This document shows, in pieces, positions 35,893 through 45,706 of a stretch of 64,000 nucleotides of DNA (the first letter of the stretch is position 1; every line of letters starts with the position of its first letter). The notes beneath the pieces are model-generated. The model did no database searches. It saw only the letters and a program-made list of their open reading frames with translations, and was not told the DNA's origin. Origin of the DNA: Thermovirga sp. (GTDB taxonomy: Bacteria > Synergistota > Synergistia > Synergistales > Thermovirgaceae); the NCBI RefSeq assembly GCF_017656375.1, contig NZ_JACDOB010000006.1:1-64000 (forward strand), read 5' to 3'. The position numbers and the translations under genes are program-made.

Positions 35893-36201
35893 GTGGTAGC
35901 TAATAAGCTGGAGCTAACAGCTTCTGCTAGAGAAAAACTTAGAAAGATGGGCGATGAGGCATATGTGATAGTAAGAAGGATAGGAGCTGGGTGAGGAGCT
36001 CGCTATGCGGCTCTCGTGGAGAGTGGCAAACCTCCTGTTGAGGAGGGGTATATAGCTTTAGAAAGCGATGGATTGAAGGTGTGGGTTCCTGAGGTTATGA
36101 AGTTCGACGATAATACTGTTCGCATTGAAGTGAGAGGGTTTCTTTGGAGCAAAACTTTGGAGGTAGTCAATGCTAAGCTTCCTCGGGGTGGTTGTTCTTA
36201 A
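35893..36201 (+). CDS. HesB-like selenoprotein (in-frame TGA read as selenocysteine)
   Basis: Frame of 103 codons from GTG 35893 to TAA 36199-36201, with one internal TGA at 35992-35994 (residue 34). Translation is continuous in HesB/IscA character across it: AYVIVRRIGAG, then Sec, then GARYAALVESGKPP. IscA proteins have the first cluster-binding Cys at that spot (GGGCSG pattern). HesB-like selenoproteins are a known family (TIGR01911). GGGGGTG lies before the GTG, and an in-frame stop at 35890 fixes this start. A hairpin follows the TGA at bSECIS distance. It probably has an Fe-S or redox role. Automated calling would keep only the fragment from 36016. Confidence 0.88.
35994..36036 (+). promoter_or_regulatory. 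Candidate bacterial SECIS element
   Basis: CTCTC (36011-36015) and GAGAG (36019-36023) form a perfect stem with a GTG loop whose first base lies 22 bases after the TGA, inside the usual bSECIS range. The pair 36010/36024 adds a G-U. AGGAG (35994-35998) and CTCCT (36032-36036) could form an outer stem. G and U in the apical loop suit SelB recognition. The fold is by eye only. Confidence 0.65.
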
Positions 36202-36228
36202 GGAAGCTGAGGTTATAGGAGAGTAGGT

Positions 36229-36260
36229 AATGGGAGAGAGAAAAACTCTCCCATTATTTT
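36229..36260 (+). terminator. Intrinsic terminator after the HesB selenoprotein
   Basis: A 10-bp stem, AATGGGAGAG (36229-36238) with CTCTCCCATT (36246-36255), a seven-base loop and a short ATTTT tail. Confidence 0.82.
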
Positions 36261-36304
36261 CATGTTGTATATTTTAGAGAATTATAAAAAATTTTATATT
36301 TACC

Positions 36305-36332
36305 TTGACAAGCTATATCTTTCACATAAACT
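36305..36332 (+). promoter_or_regulatory. Probable promoter of the glutamate dehydrogenase gene
   Basis: A consensus TTGACA (36305-36310) is followed after 16 bases by TAAACT (36327-36332), giving a leader of roughly 95 bases. The -10 box is weak. Confidence 0.5.
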
Positions 36333-36383
36333 TGTATTTGTGAGGCTAATTTAGACGGAGTTAAGCTGAGGTTAGAGCTGTTG

Positions 36384-36402
36384 CCTTGCCAAGGTGGCAA
36401 GG
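36384..36402 (+). promoter_or_regulatory. Leader hairpin ahead of the glutamate dehydrogenase gene
   Basis: CCTTGCC and GGCAAGG form a perfect 7-bp stem with an AAGGT loop, 34 bases before the GTG start. It may stabilise the mRNA of a highly expressed gene or bind a regulator. Confidence 0.5.
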
Positions 36403-36417
36403 TAGATAATATCCTAG

Positions 36418-37782
<1,365 letters not shown>

Positions 37783-37825
37783 GAAAAAGGAGTTTTGTAA
37801 AAATATATAGTGTGTTAGAATCCGT

Positions 37826-37849
37826 GGGGGGCTTTTGCCCCCCTTTTTT
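37826..37849 (+). terminator. Intrinsic terminator after glutamate dehydrogenase
   Basis: GGGGGGC (37826-37832), TTTT loop, GCCCCCC (37837-37843), then TTTTTT. This is the strongest canonical terminator in the window. Confidence 0.93.
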
Positions 37850-37978
37850 AGTTGAGTATACTAAGGACCTTAAATTATGTATAATATACCAAATTAGATG
37901 TGCTTGTTTATTTGTTGCTGTTGTTTATATGCAGATTGGTGGCTCTAGCTTCAAATTTTTGGGGAAAGGGGCAATTTA

Positions 37979-39169
37979 ATGGCGGATGTTTCTAATATTC
38001 CTAACTTGGCAGAGGTTCTCCTGTCTCAATCCGAAGAGCTTGTAGATGAAATAGTTTCATGGAGAAGAGAATTTCATCAATTTCCCGAACTAGGTTTTGA
38101 GGAGAACATAACTTCTTCAAAAATTGTCTCGGCGCTAGAGTCCATGGATTCAATAGAAGTGGTTAAAGGCTTAGGCGCTCCTACGTCTGTTATAGGGGTC
38201 CTAGGAAAGGGTTTGCATGGCCCATCGATAGCGCTGAGAGTGAATATGGATGCAGTACCTATACAGGAAAAGACAGGGTTTACTTTCTCTTCGTGTTTTC
38301 CAGGCATGATGCATGCCTGTGGACATGATTCCCACATGGCTGCCCTATTGGGAGCGGCTAAGTTGCTTAGCTTGCACAGAGACAAGCTGAAAAGACCTGT
38401 GGTTTTCTTATTTCAACCAGCCGAAGAGGGCAAAGGTGGAGCAAAGAAACTCATAGAGGAAGGTTTTTTGGACAAGTTTAGGGTTGGTGAAATGTTTGGG
38501 TTTCATTTTTGGCCCAAAATACCCTATGGAGAGATTCACACAAAAAAGGGGCTGTTCACTGCTCTTTCTGACCGCATACATATAGCAATTCGAGGGACAG
38601 CTACCCATGCATCTAGTCCCCACCTGGGTGTAGATCCCCTAATCGTGGCTGCAAATATAATGTTGGCGGTGCAGGGGATAATAACTAGAGAGTTAGATCC
38701 CTTGGAGACTGCTGTGATAACTTTTGGGCAAATGGAGGCAGGAGAGATATATAACATAGTTCCGGAATCTGCTCATCTGTGGGGCACTTTAAGGGCATTT
38801 AGTGAAAAAGTGCGGGATTTTATTAAGGAACGTATGGAGAACATGGTTCCTTTGGTTGCCCAAGCCCATAGAGCCATTGCGAATGTGGAATATATAAAGA
38901 ATTATCCCAGTCTAATAAATGATCCTTTATTGACAGAAAAAGTAATAAGTTTGGCTAAGTCATTTTTTGGAGAGAGCCAGGTTTTTAATATGGCCAGTCC
39001 TATCCTTAATGGTGAGGATTTCTCTTTTTATTCCCTGAAGGTGCCATGTAATTTTATGCTTTTAGGAACTGGTTTGGATGTAGGGCTTCATAGTGCAGCA
39101 TATGATGTTCCTGAGGATTTGATCCCTATAGGAGCGGCTTGGCTGGCTTATTTAGGGTTGAAGGTTTAA
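37979..39169 (+). CDS. M20-family amidohydrolase (hippurate/N-acyl amino acid type)
   Basis: Cytoplasmic metallohydrolase of 396 residues. Metal-site and family motifs are visible: WRREFHQFPELGFEE, MHACGHDSHMAALLG, FQPAEEGKGGAK with the catalytic Glu pair, GTATHASSPHLGVDPL in the dimerisation domain, and LNGEDFSFY. It should cleave N-acyl amino acids, releasing an amino acid for fermentation. AAAGGGG precedes the ATG. A TATAAT box at 37880-37885 lies in the upstream gap, though I found no good -35 at standard spacing. Confidence 0.92.
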   Translation: MADVSNIPNLAEVLLSQSEELVDEIVSWRREFHQFPELGFEENITSSKIVSALESMDSIEVVKGLGAPTSVIGVLGKGLHGPSIALRVNMDAVPIQEKTGFTFSSCFPGMMHACGHDSHMAALLGAAKLLSLHRDKLKRPVVFLFQPAEEGKGGAKKLIEEGFLDKFRVGEMFGFHFWPKIPYGEIHTKKGLFTALSDRIHIAIRGTATHASSPHLGVDPLIVAANIMLAVQGIITRELDPLETAVITFGQMEAGEIYNIVPESAHLWGTLRAFSEKVRDFIKERMENMVPLVAQAHRAIANVEYIKNYPSLINDPLLTEKVISLAKSFFGESQVFNMASPILNGEDFSFYSLKVPCNFMLLGTGLDVGLHSAAYDVPEDLIPIGAAWLAYLGLKV

Positions 39170-39230
39170 TATTTTTTGATCAAGCTTTTAAATCTTTCTT
39201 TTTGTATTTTCAAATATGAGGAGGTTAGGG

Positions 39231-40709
39231 TTGTTGAATCGACTAGAAGATCGCATCCTTGAAATATGCAAAAAAGCCGGCGGGGAAAAGGCCTTCTGGT
39301 GGAGAGGGACGTGGTGGTCTCGCAACGTTCTTAGTGAGATGGTAACAAGGTGCAGAGATACTTTGAAGTCCGCTGGTTTCGGTGAAGGGCAAGTTTTGGC
39401 CGTTATAATGCCCAATTGCCCTTTGTTTTTATCCTTGGCTGTAGCAGTCTGGAGTCTTAAAGGGACGTTATTGCCATTAAATTTGCAGGCAGGCAGGCTT
39501 AACATGGCGAAGCACCTACAGCATGCAGGTGTGTCTTTGGCTGTCATGCCTGAGGGGATGGAAAGTGCGGCCGAAGATCTTACCAAGATGGGAATCTTGA
39601 CGATAACTGCTCCTTTAGAAGGCCCTTTGCCTTCTGTAAAAGTGGGGCCTAATAGATCCTCTAATGCGGAAACAGCGGTCCTCTTTTATACTTCAGGGAC
39701 TACGGGTTCCCCCAAGGCAGTTCCCCTTACACATGCTAACTTGCTGGATAATGTTACTAAATCTATAGATCATTTTATGGAATTACAGCCGGGGGATCGC
39801 TTTTTAAATGTGCTACCTAATTTCCATGCCCTAGGTTTTACAACTAGTAGCCTTTTGCCCTTGTTAGGAGGCTTTCCTCAGCTGATTCTGCCGAATTTTA
39901 TGCCTGCAGAAAACACCTTGGCAGCCATTCTTGAGGCTGAGGTAACGGCTGTAATTGCGGTTCCAACCATGATAGCTTTGATGTTAGGCGCTATAGCTAG
40001 GGGGGCAGAGATACCTACTTCTTTGAGAATATTGGTATCTGGAGGAGATAAATTCCCGCCCTTATTGGACCAGCGGATTCAAAAGATATTAGGAATTGGT
40101 GTTCTTGAAGGTTATGGACTTACCGAAACCTCACCTGTGGTTTCGATAAACCCTGGACAAAAAGCAAGGAAATTGGGCACTGTTGGCACTATATTGAAAG
40201 GGTACGAGGTGCAAATTAGGGATAAAGAAGGAAATATAATTAAAGATCCAGAAACTGAAGGGGTTTTGTGGCTAAAGGGGCCTTCTGTTTTTGAAGGGTA
40301 TTTCAAAGATGCTCAGCGTACTGCTGAAAGGATAAAAGATGGATGGTTTAATACAGGCGACATAGTCAAAATCGACAAAGACGGATATCTTAGCATACTC
40401 GATAGGGAGAGCGACATAATAATTGTAGGGGGATTCAATGTGTATCCGGCAGAAGTGGAAGAAGTAATTCAGTCAATTCCTGGAGTTTCAGAGACGGCCG
40501 TTGTAGGGATAGCTCATCCCGTCAGTGGAGAAATAGTAAAAGCGTATGTCGTAAAGAGACCAGGCACTAGCGTTCAATCCAGGGATATAATTTCTTATTG
40601 CAAGGAACGACTTGCTCACTATAAAGTCCCAAGAGTTGTGGAGTTTGTGGACGATTTACCGCGTTCAAGTATCGGAAAGGTATTAAGACGGGAACTTCGA
40701 AATAGGTGA
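39231..40709 (+). CDS. AMP-dependent acyl-CoA synthetase/ligase
   Basis: ANL-superfamily enzyme of about 492 residues that adenylates a carboxylic acid and transfers it to CoA. Motifs: FYTSGTTGSPKAVPLTHANL (P-loop, near residue 150), GYGLTETSPVV, the hinge GWFNTGDIVKIDKDGYL and the C-terminal catalytic Lys in SSIGKVLRREL. Fatty or aromatic acid specificity is unknown. An ATG at 39216 lies within its own SD (AGGAGG), so TTG 39231 or 39234 is the likelier start. The heptose-kinase gene follows after nine bases. Confidence 0.88.
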   Translation: MLNRLEDRILEICKKAGGEKAFWWRGTWWSRNVLSEMVTRCRDTLKSAGFGEGQVLAVIMPNCPLFLSLAVAVWSLKGTLLPLNLQAGRLNMAKHLQHAGVSLAVMPEGMESAAEDLTKMGILTITAPLEGPLPSVKVGPNRSSNAETAVLFYTSGTTGSPKAVPLTHANLLDNVTKSIDHFMELQPGDRFLNVLPNFHALGFTTSSLLPLLGGFPQLILPNFMPAENTLAAILEAEVTAVIAVPTMIALMLGAIARGAEIPTSLRILVSGGDKFPPLLDQRIQKILGIGVLEGYGLTETSPVVSINPGQKARKLGTVGTILKGYEVQIRDKEGNIIKDPETEGVLWLKGPSVFEGYFKDAQRTAERIKDGWFNTGDIVKIDKDGYLSILDRESDIIIVGGFNVYPAEVEEVIQSIPGVSETAVVGIAHPVSGEIVKAYVVKRPGTSVQSRDIISYCKERLAHYKVPRVVEFVDDLPRSSIGKVLRRELRNR

Positions 40710-40718
40710 GGTCCAAAT

Positions 40719-41735
40719 ATGGAAAGTTTATTTTCTAAGTGTTCAGTTATAGTAGTGGGAGATGCAATGGTCGACCATTATATATGGGGCGATGCCTCTA
40801 GGATCTCTCCAGAAGCCCCAGTTCCAGTTGTAAACGTCCATCGAGAGGAATATAGGCCTGGTGGTGCGGCCAACGTAGCAGCCAATGTTGTAGGTTTAGG
40901 TGGGAATGCTGAGCTTGTCACGTTTTACGGGAGGGACTTTGCAGGTAATATCTTGGAGGCCTTGGCGAAGAAATATAGCTACGGGTTTAGCCGCTCTGTG
41001 GCATTAGAGAATGTAAAGACCATTAGAAAAACAAGAGTTGTGGCACGAGCCCAGCAGATAGTCAGGGTAGATTGGGAGGAAAAACTTATATTAGAAAAAG
41101 CATCAGAGAGTCTTTTATGGAAAAGCTTGGAAGAGAAGGCCTCAGGCAGCAAGGTTTTAGTGCTTTCTGACTACGGTAAAGGAATGATAGGGGATGAAAG
41201 GGCTTCTAGGTTAATCCAATGGGCTAAGGAGCAAAACATAAATGTTGTCATAGATCCTAAACCACCAGCGAAGAATGGCTATCGTGGTGCCACGGTGGTT
41301 ACTCCTAACAGGAAAGAAGCCGAGATAATGTCCGGTGAACGTATAGATACTTTGCGGGACGCCGAAAGAGTTGCATTAAAGTTGAGAAAGGAGCTAGAGC
41401 TTGATGCTTTGGTTTTAACCCTTGGCGGTGACGGAATGATGCTAGCTAGTGAAGAAGGATGTTTTCATTACCCTGCCCTTGAGCAGGAAGTATACGATGT
41501 TTCAGGTGCGGGTGATACGGTGGTGGCTTGTGTGGCATTGTCTATTGCAGCTGGCCTGGATTATGATGTCACTTCTAGACTGGCTATGATAACTGCTGGG
41601 ATTGCTGTTTCAAAGGTGGGTACGGCTGTGGTTCATTGGGATGATGTAATAAAGACCAGAGAGTGGGCCTCAACTAGCGAACATATTGCCCTGGCGAAAG
41701 AGGCAAAAGGAGGGGGACCTCATGTTAGGAGTTAA
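40719..41735 (+). CDS. HldE N-domain-like heptose-7-phosphate kinase (PfkB family)
   Basis: Sugar kinase of 338 residues resembling the RfaE1/HldE kinase domain: VVGDAMVDHYIWGDASRISP opening, RPGGAANVAANVVGLGGNA and the PfkB signature DVSGAGDTVVACVALSIA. It probably makes heptose-1,7-bisphosphate for LPS core or S-layer glycans. The cytidylyltransferase half found in enteric HldE is absent, as in species with separate RfaE1 and RfaE2. The 3' end overlaps the citC start by 14 bases. Confidence 0.88.
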   Translation: MESLFSKCSVIVVGDAMVDHYIWGDASRISPEAPVPVVNVHREEYRPGGAANVAANVVGLGGNAELVTFYGRDFAGNILEALAKKYSYGFSRSVALENVKTIRKTRVVARAQQIVRVDWEEKLILEKASESLLWKSLEEKASGSKVLVLSDYGKGMIGDERASRLIQWAKEQNINVVIDPKPPAKNGYRGATVVTPNRKEAEIMSGERIDTLRDAERVALKLRKELELDALVLTLGGDGMMLASEEGCFHYPALEQEVYDVSGAGDTVVACVALSIAAGLDYDVTSRLAMITAGIAVSKVGTAVVHWDDVIKTREWASTSEHIALAKEAKGGGPHVRS

Positions 41736-42783
41736 CGTTAATCTGCTTGTTCCTCCGTTGTCGGAAGAACAAGAGGCTATTAAGGCTTTTTTAGAAAAGC
41801 AGGGGCTGGTTTATGAGGGAAGGCCTGATGCGTCTGTAATAGTAGAGGATCCGTCGGGCAATATAATAGCGACAGGCAGCCTTTCAGGTAAAGTTTTAAA
41901 AATGCTGGCTATTGACCCCCAGTGGCGGGAAGCAAACCTTTCAGGAACCATAATAACTCGACTTATAGAATATGGAAGAAGTAAAGGAATTACTCATTTT
42001 TTTGTGTTTACGAAACCGGACGTAGCAGATAAATTCCGTTCTTTTGGTTTCAGGGAGCTTGCAAGATACAAAGATTATGCAGCGGTTTTAGAAATGGGTC
42101 ATCCCGGAGTAGACCACTTTAAAAGATATCTTTTGGAAAACAAGAAAGAACTTAAAGAGGGACAAACTGCTGGGGCAGTTGTAGTGAATTGTAATCCATT
42201 TACTAAAGGGCATCAGTATTTGATAGAACAGGCATCGAAAGCTGTGGACCACCTGTATGTAGTTGTGGTGGAAGCCGACCTTTCGTCGTTTCCTTTCAAG
42301 CACAGAATTGAATTGGTGAAAAAAGGAACCTCTCATCTACCTAACGTCACTGTCATAAAAAGTGGAGACTATGCAGTTTCTCCGGCCACATTTCCTTCTT
42401 ACTTCATGAAAGATGCGTCTGCGGAGAAGATTGCCTCCATTCAAGCCAGGCTCGACGTAACTTTATTTGCCAATTTATTCGTGCCAGTCCTTCAAATTTC
42501 CAAGAGGTTTGTCGGTACAGAACCTTATTGTGCTGTAACTGGTTCATATAATGAGGCCATGAAGGAGGTTTTGCCTCCTAGAGGCGTTGACCTTGTGGAA
42601 ATACCCAGGTTGACACTGGGAGATGGTACAATTGTGTCAGCTTCTACGGTTAGGGAACTGATAAGGAGAGATGATTGGGAGAATATAAGAAGGTTGGTAC
42701 CAGAGACCACTTGGGAATATCTGGTATCTGAGAAAGCTGGGTCTGTTTTGGCAAAGATAAAGGAAAGTACAGGCCGCCATTAA
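41722..42783 (+). CDS. citC: [Citrate (pro-3S)-lyase] ligase CitC
   Basis: Protein of 353 residues. An N-terminal GNAT-like domain (NIIATGSLSGKVLKMLAIDP) precedes a nucleotidyltransferase-like domain (VVVNCNPFTKGHQYLIEQA), the CitC layout. CitC acetylates the thiol of the citrate lyase prosthetic group using ATP and acetate. AAAGGAGGGGG sets ATG 41722 inside the kinase gene. None of the citrate lyase subunit genes (citD, citE, citF) is in the window. citX lies about 11 kb away. Confidence 0.9.
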   Translation: MLGVNVNLLVPPLSEEQEAIKAFLEKQGLVYEGRPDASVIVEDPSGNIIATGSLSGKVLKMLAIDPQWREANLSGTIITRLIEYGRSKGITHFFVFTKPDVADKFRSFGFRELARYKDYAAVLEMGHPGVDHFKRYLLENKKELKEGQTAGAVVVNCNPFTKGHQYLIEQASKAVDHLYVVVVEADLSSFPFKHRIELVKKGTSHLPNVTVIKSGDYAVSPATFPSYFMKDASAEKIASIQARLDVTLFANLFVPVLQISKRFVGTEPYCAVTGSYNEAMKEVLPPRGVDLVEIPRLTLGDGTIVSASTVRELIRRDDWENIRRLVPETTWEYLVSEKAGSVLAKIKESTGRH

Positions 42784-42802
42784 CCGCTGGGAGGGGACTT
42801 TT

Positions 42803-43450
42803 ATGAGTCCCACGGCAGAGAAGTGGATAAAGGTTTCTTTCAAGGTTTGCGTTATTGCGGTTGTGATATTGTGGATCTCAGCATTTGCCCCCGTTGAGGC
42901 TGAGGCCAAAGTAAAAATAATGCCTCTCAAACAAGGAGATTTAATTTTAGCTTTTGGCGATAGCCTCACCTTCGGAACTGGCGCTCCCAAAGGGCAATCC
43001 TATCCTGAGTTCCTTCAGGATGAGCTCGGGCTAGAGGTAATAAATGCAGGGGTTCCAGGAGAGTTAGCTTCAAAGGGAGCTAAGAGGCTCTCAGACCTTC
43101 TGGAAGAGTATAATCCCTCCTTAGTGCTGATATGCCATGGAGGCAACGACATCTTACATGGAAGGCCTGACGAACTTATAGAGCAGGATCTGGCAGCCAT
43201 GGCAGAAACGGTGAAATTTACACCTGCAGACCTTGTAATAATAGGTGTTCCTAAGCCGGGGTTGGGATTAGTGGTCCCATCCTTTTACGAAACAGTTGCA
43301 GAAAAATATAACGCTCTTTATGAAGGAGAAGTTCTACGGGAGGTCCTTTCCAACCCAAGTCTCAAAAGTGATCTTATTCATCCTAATGCAGAAGGGTACA
43401 GAATCATAGCCGAAGCTTTAGCCAAATTGATAAAAAAATCCCAGTGGTAG
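42803..43450 (+). CDS. Membrane-anchored or secreted GDSL/SGNH hydrolase
   Basis: Protein of 215 residues with an N-terminal hydrophobic helix (about 10-30), then an SGNH domain. Visible are block I LAFGDSLTFGTG with the nucleophile Ser, block III HGGNDILHG and the catalytic Asp-His in DLIHPNAEGY. It is similar to TesA/lysophospholipase L1, acting on lipids, thioesters or glycan acetyl groups at the envelope. The gap to citC is 19 bases. Confidence 0.87.
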   Translation: MSPTAEKWIKVSFKVCVIAVVILWISAFAPVEAEAKVKIMPLKQGDLILAFGDSLTFGTGAPKGQSYPEFLQDELGLEVINAGVPGELASKGAKRLSDLLEEYNPSLVLICHGGNDILHGRPDELIEQDLAAMAETVKFTPADLVIIGVPKPGLGLVVPSFYETVAEKYNALYEGEVLREVLSNPSLKSDLIHPNAEGYRIIAEALAKLIKKSQW

Positions 43451-43469
43451 AGGCTGTTTTAATGAGCGG

Positions 43470-44309
43470 TTATAATTTTAATTGCCTTGCAAGTAAGAAA
43501 TCCAAAGCTTCTTTTAAATTGTTAAAATGATTGGGATGGTTTGCCAGATAATTCCCTATGGCAAAAAATTTGCCTCTACCGTAAGCTTTAAAGGCTTCTA
43601 GATCACTTTGAGTGTCTCCAAAATAGTATACGTTTTCGAATTTCAATGTTTGTGAAAGGACGTAAAATCCTTCTGGGGAAGGCTTGGAAATTCCCATATC
43701 CGATGTAATGTAATGATCTTTGGGTAAATCGGACCAGCCCAGAATCTCGAGGGCTAGCTGAAGTTCAGAACGACTTCTTCCAGTGTATATACCTACTGGA
43801 ATAGAAAAGCTGCTCCAATGGGTGGTTATGTTGGGAGTTTCCAAATGCCATAGCCCCTTAATGCGTACATTTTGGGGGAGTCTGCCGTTGATGTGCTGCA
43901 ATGTATTGGAACCAAAGTAGATTTCCTCACACAACTTTCGTACTTCTTCTCTTTTGGGAATATCGGAACCAAACATAGAGAGAACCCATGGGATGGGATC
44001 GCCTTGCTTGCAGCTCGACAAAATGTTTCCCCACTCCAATGGGCTTATGCGACTTTCAGATAACCTTTTAATCCTTTTGCTGGCAAGGAAAGCGAGAAAT
44101 GCCCAAGCTATATCGTAATCGTCGTTAAAAGAAGGATGATTTTTGGTTACCTTGTAGTGCTCTTTCCCAAAAGGCCTGCAGTCTACTTGTAAGTTTAGTT
44201 TGTATTTGCTCCACCATTGTATTGCTGTAAAAACCACGTTAGGAAAAGATCTTGAAGTGTCCACCAGGACACCATCAACGTCGAAGATCAGAGCTCTTTT
44301 AGCTGCCAT
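43470..44309 (-). CDS. HAD-superfamily phosphatase closing the his operon, candidate histidinol-phosphatase
   Basis: HAD subfamily IA hydrolase of 279 residues, similar to the TIGR01548-type group. Motif I is FDVDGVLVDTSRSF, the conserved Lys is in KPSPEGF, and motif IV is YFGDTQSDLEAF. The gene overlaps hisIE and is last in the his operon. The operon has every histidine step except histidinol-phosphate phosphatase, since hisB here is dehydratase only; this protein is the obvious candidate. That assignment is inference. GGAGGTA within the first ATG of the frame supports ATG 44309. Confidence 0.85.
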   Translation of the reverse strand: MAAKRALIFDVDGVLVDTSRSFPNVVFTAIQWWSKYKLNLQVDCRPFGKEHYKVTKNHPSFNDDYDIAWAFLAFLASKRIKRLSESRISPLEWGNILSSCKQGDPIPWVLSMFGSDIPKREEVRKLCEEIYFGSNTLQHINGRLPQNVRIKGLWHLETPNITTHWSSFSIPVGIYTGRSRSELQLALEILGWSDLPKDHYITSDMGISKPSPEGFYVLSQTLKFENVYYFGDTQSDLEAFKAYGRGKFFAIGNYLANHPNHFNNLKEALDFLLARQLKL

Positions 44310-44940
44310 TGCTACCTCCATGTCTAGAAGAAAGTTCTTTCCAAATCGCTGTCAAAGGCAAATCTAAGTATACAAGGGCTACCAGGCAATGGTAAAGTAG
44401 ATCAGACATTTCTGAAATGACTTGACCCTTTTTGCCCGTCGCCGCTGCGATGGCTGTCTCTACCCCTTCTTCGCCAATTTTCTGGGCTATACGTTCTATC
44501 CCCGAAGAAAATAAGTTGGCAGTGTAACTTCCTTTTGGCATCACCCTCTTCCTGAGTTTTAAAGTAGACAATAAACGATGTAAGAACGTAATGTTATCTT
44601 CTATTAGAGGAATCTCTCCTTCAATAGATCTGAAAAAGCAAGAAACTTCTCCTGTGTGACATGCCGGCCCCTGAGGTTCCACCAGAGCCAGTAGAGTGTC
44701 GCCGTCGCAATCCACCAGAAGTTTTTTGAGTTTCATGACATTGCCGCTAGTTTCTCCTTTGCGCCATAATTCTCCTCTTGACCTGCTCCAAAACACCAAC
44801 TCTTTTCGCTTAAGTGTTTCAAGAACCCCTTCCTTATTGGTCCACGCCATCATTAGAACTAGACCGGTCTCTTGATCCTGGACTACGACTGGTACTAGTC
44901 CTTTTTCGTCAAATTTAATTTTTTCTATTTGTGCACCCAT
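44299..44940 (-). CDS. hisIE: Bifunctional phosphoribosyl-AMP cyclohydrolase / phosphoribosyl-ATP pyrophosphatase
   Basis: Fused enzyme of 213 residues for steps 2 and 3 of histidine synthesis. The HisI half (about 1-110) has FWSRSRGELWRKGETSGN, the metal Asp pair in VDCDGDTLL and CHTGEVSCFF. The HisE half (about 120-205) has IAQKIGEEGVETAIAAATG and EMSDLLYHCLVAL. It overlaps hisF upstream and the HAD gene downstream. GAGGAAG precedes the ATG. Confidence 0.96.
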   Translation of the reverse strand: MGAQIEKIKFDEKGLVPVVVQDQETGLVLMMAWTNKEGVLETLKRKELVFWSRSRGELWRKGETSGNVMKLKKLLVDCDGDTLLALVEPQGPACHTGEVSCFFRSIEGEIPLIEDNITFLHRLLSTLKLRKRVMPKGSYTANLFSSGIERIAQKIGEEGVETAIAAATGKKGQVISEMSDLLYHCLVALVYLDLPLTAIWKELSSRHGGSNGS

Positions 44941-45706
44941 AGCACTCTTCCTCTCTGATAGGTGTTCCCTCTGATTTGAGGTATTTTTTTAAATCTTTTA
45001 TTTTTATCTGGTCATAATGGAAAACTGATGCCGCTAAGACTCCATCAGCTCCAGCCTTTATGGCTTCAAGAAAATCTTCTTTCTTTCCTGCCCCCCCCGA
45101 GGCGATTATGGGCACATTTACTGAATTACTTGCCTCAGCGATGAGCCTTAAGTCATATCCATCCTTAGTTCCGTCCTTGTCTATAGATGTTAGTAAAATT
45201 TCTCCACAACCCAGCGACACGCCTCTTTTGATCCAGCTTATAGCTTCAAGGCCTGTGGGGGTAGTGCCGCCGTTGACGAAGACCTCGTAACGTCCCTTTT
45301 TTCCATTGAAGGCGACATCCACTGCCAGGACTACGGCTTGGCTGCCCAGAAGCTGGGAGCATTCTTTTATCAAGTTAGGTTCCCTTACAGCTGATGTGTT
45401 GAGAGAAATTTTGTCTGCTCCGAGGCTTATGATGAATTTTGCTTCTTCCACGGAGCTTATGCCTCCGCCAACTGTGAAGGGAATAAAAATACGTTGTGCT
45501 ACTTTTTCTACCCACTGAGCCATTGTTTTCCGGCGTTCATTGGAGGCTGAAATATCCAGAAACACAATTTCATCAGCGCCTTCATTCATGTAAGTAAGCG
45601 CCAGCTCCGCGGGCTCCCCCGCATCCTTTAAACCCTTAAAGTTTATGCCTTTAACAGTCCGTCCATTTTTGACGTCGAGGCAGGGAATTATGCGCTTAGT
45701 TAACAT
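44915..45706 (-). CDS. hisF: Imidazole glycerol phosphate synthase cyclase subunit
   Basis: TIM-barrel cyclase of 263 residues, partner of HisH. It has the N-terminal catalytic Asp in IIPCLDVKNGRTVKG, the second Asp in LTSIDKDGTKDGYD and phosphate loops GGGIS and ASGGAGK. Seven bases overlap hisA. Confidence 0.97.
   Translation of the reverse strand: MLTKRIIPCLDVKNGRTVKGINFKGLKDAGEPAELALTYMNEGADEIVFLDISASNERRKTMAQWVEKVAQRIFIPFTVGGGISSVEEAKFIISLGADKISLNTSAVREPNLIKECSQLLGSQAVVLAVDVAFNGKKGRYEVFVNGGTTPTGLEAISWIKRGVSLGCGEILLTSIDKDGTKDGYDLRLIAEASNSVNVPIIASGGAGKKEDFLEAIKAGADGVLAASVFHYDQIKIKDLKKYLKSEGTPIREEECYGCTNRKN

Noticed and set aside
36016-36201. A stand-alone 61-residue protein from GTG 36016
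   Set aside because: It is the C-terminal part of the HesB-like frame, and its GTG is the apical loop of the candidate SECIS hairpin.
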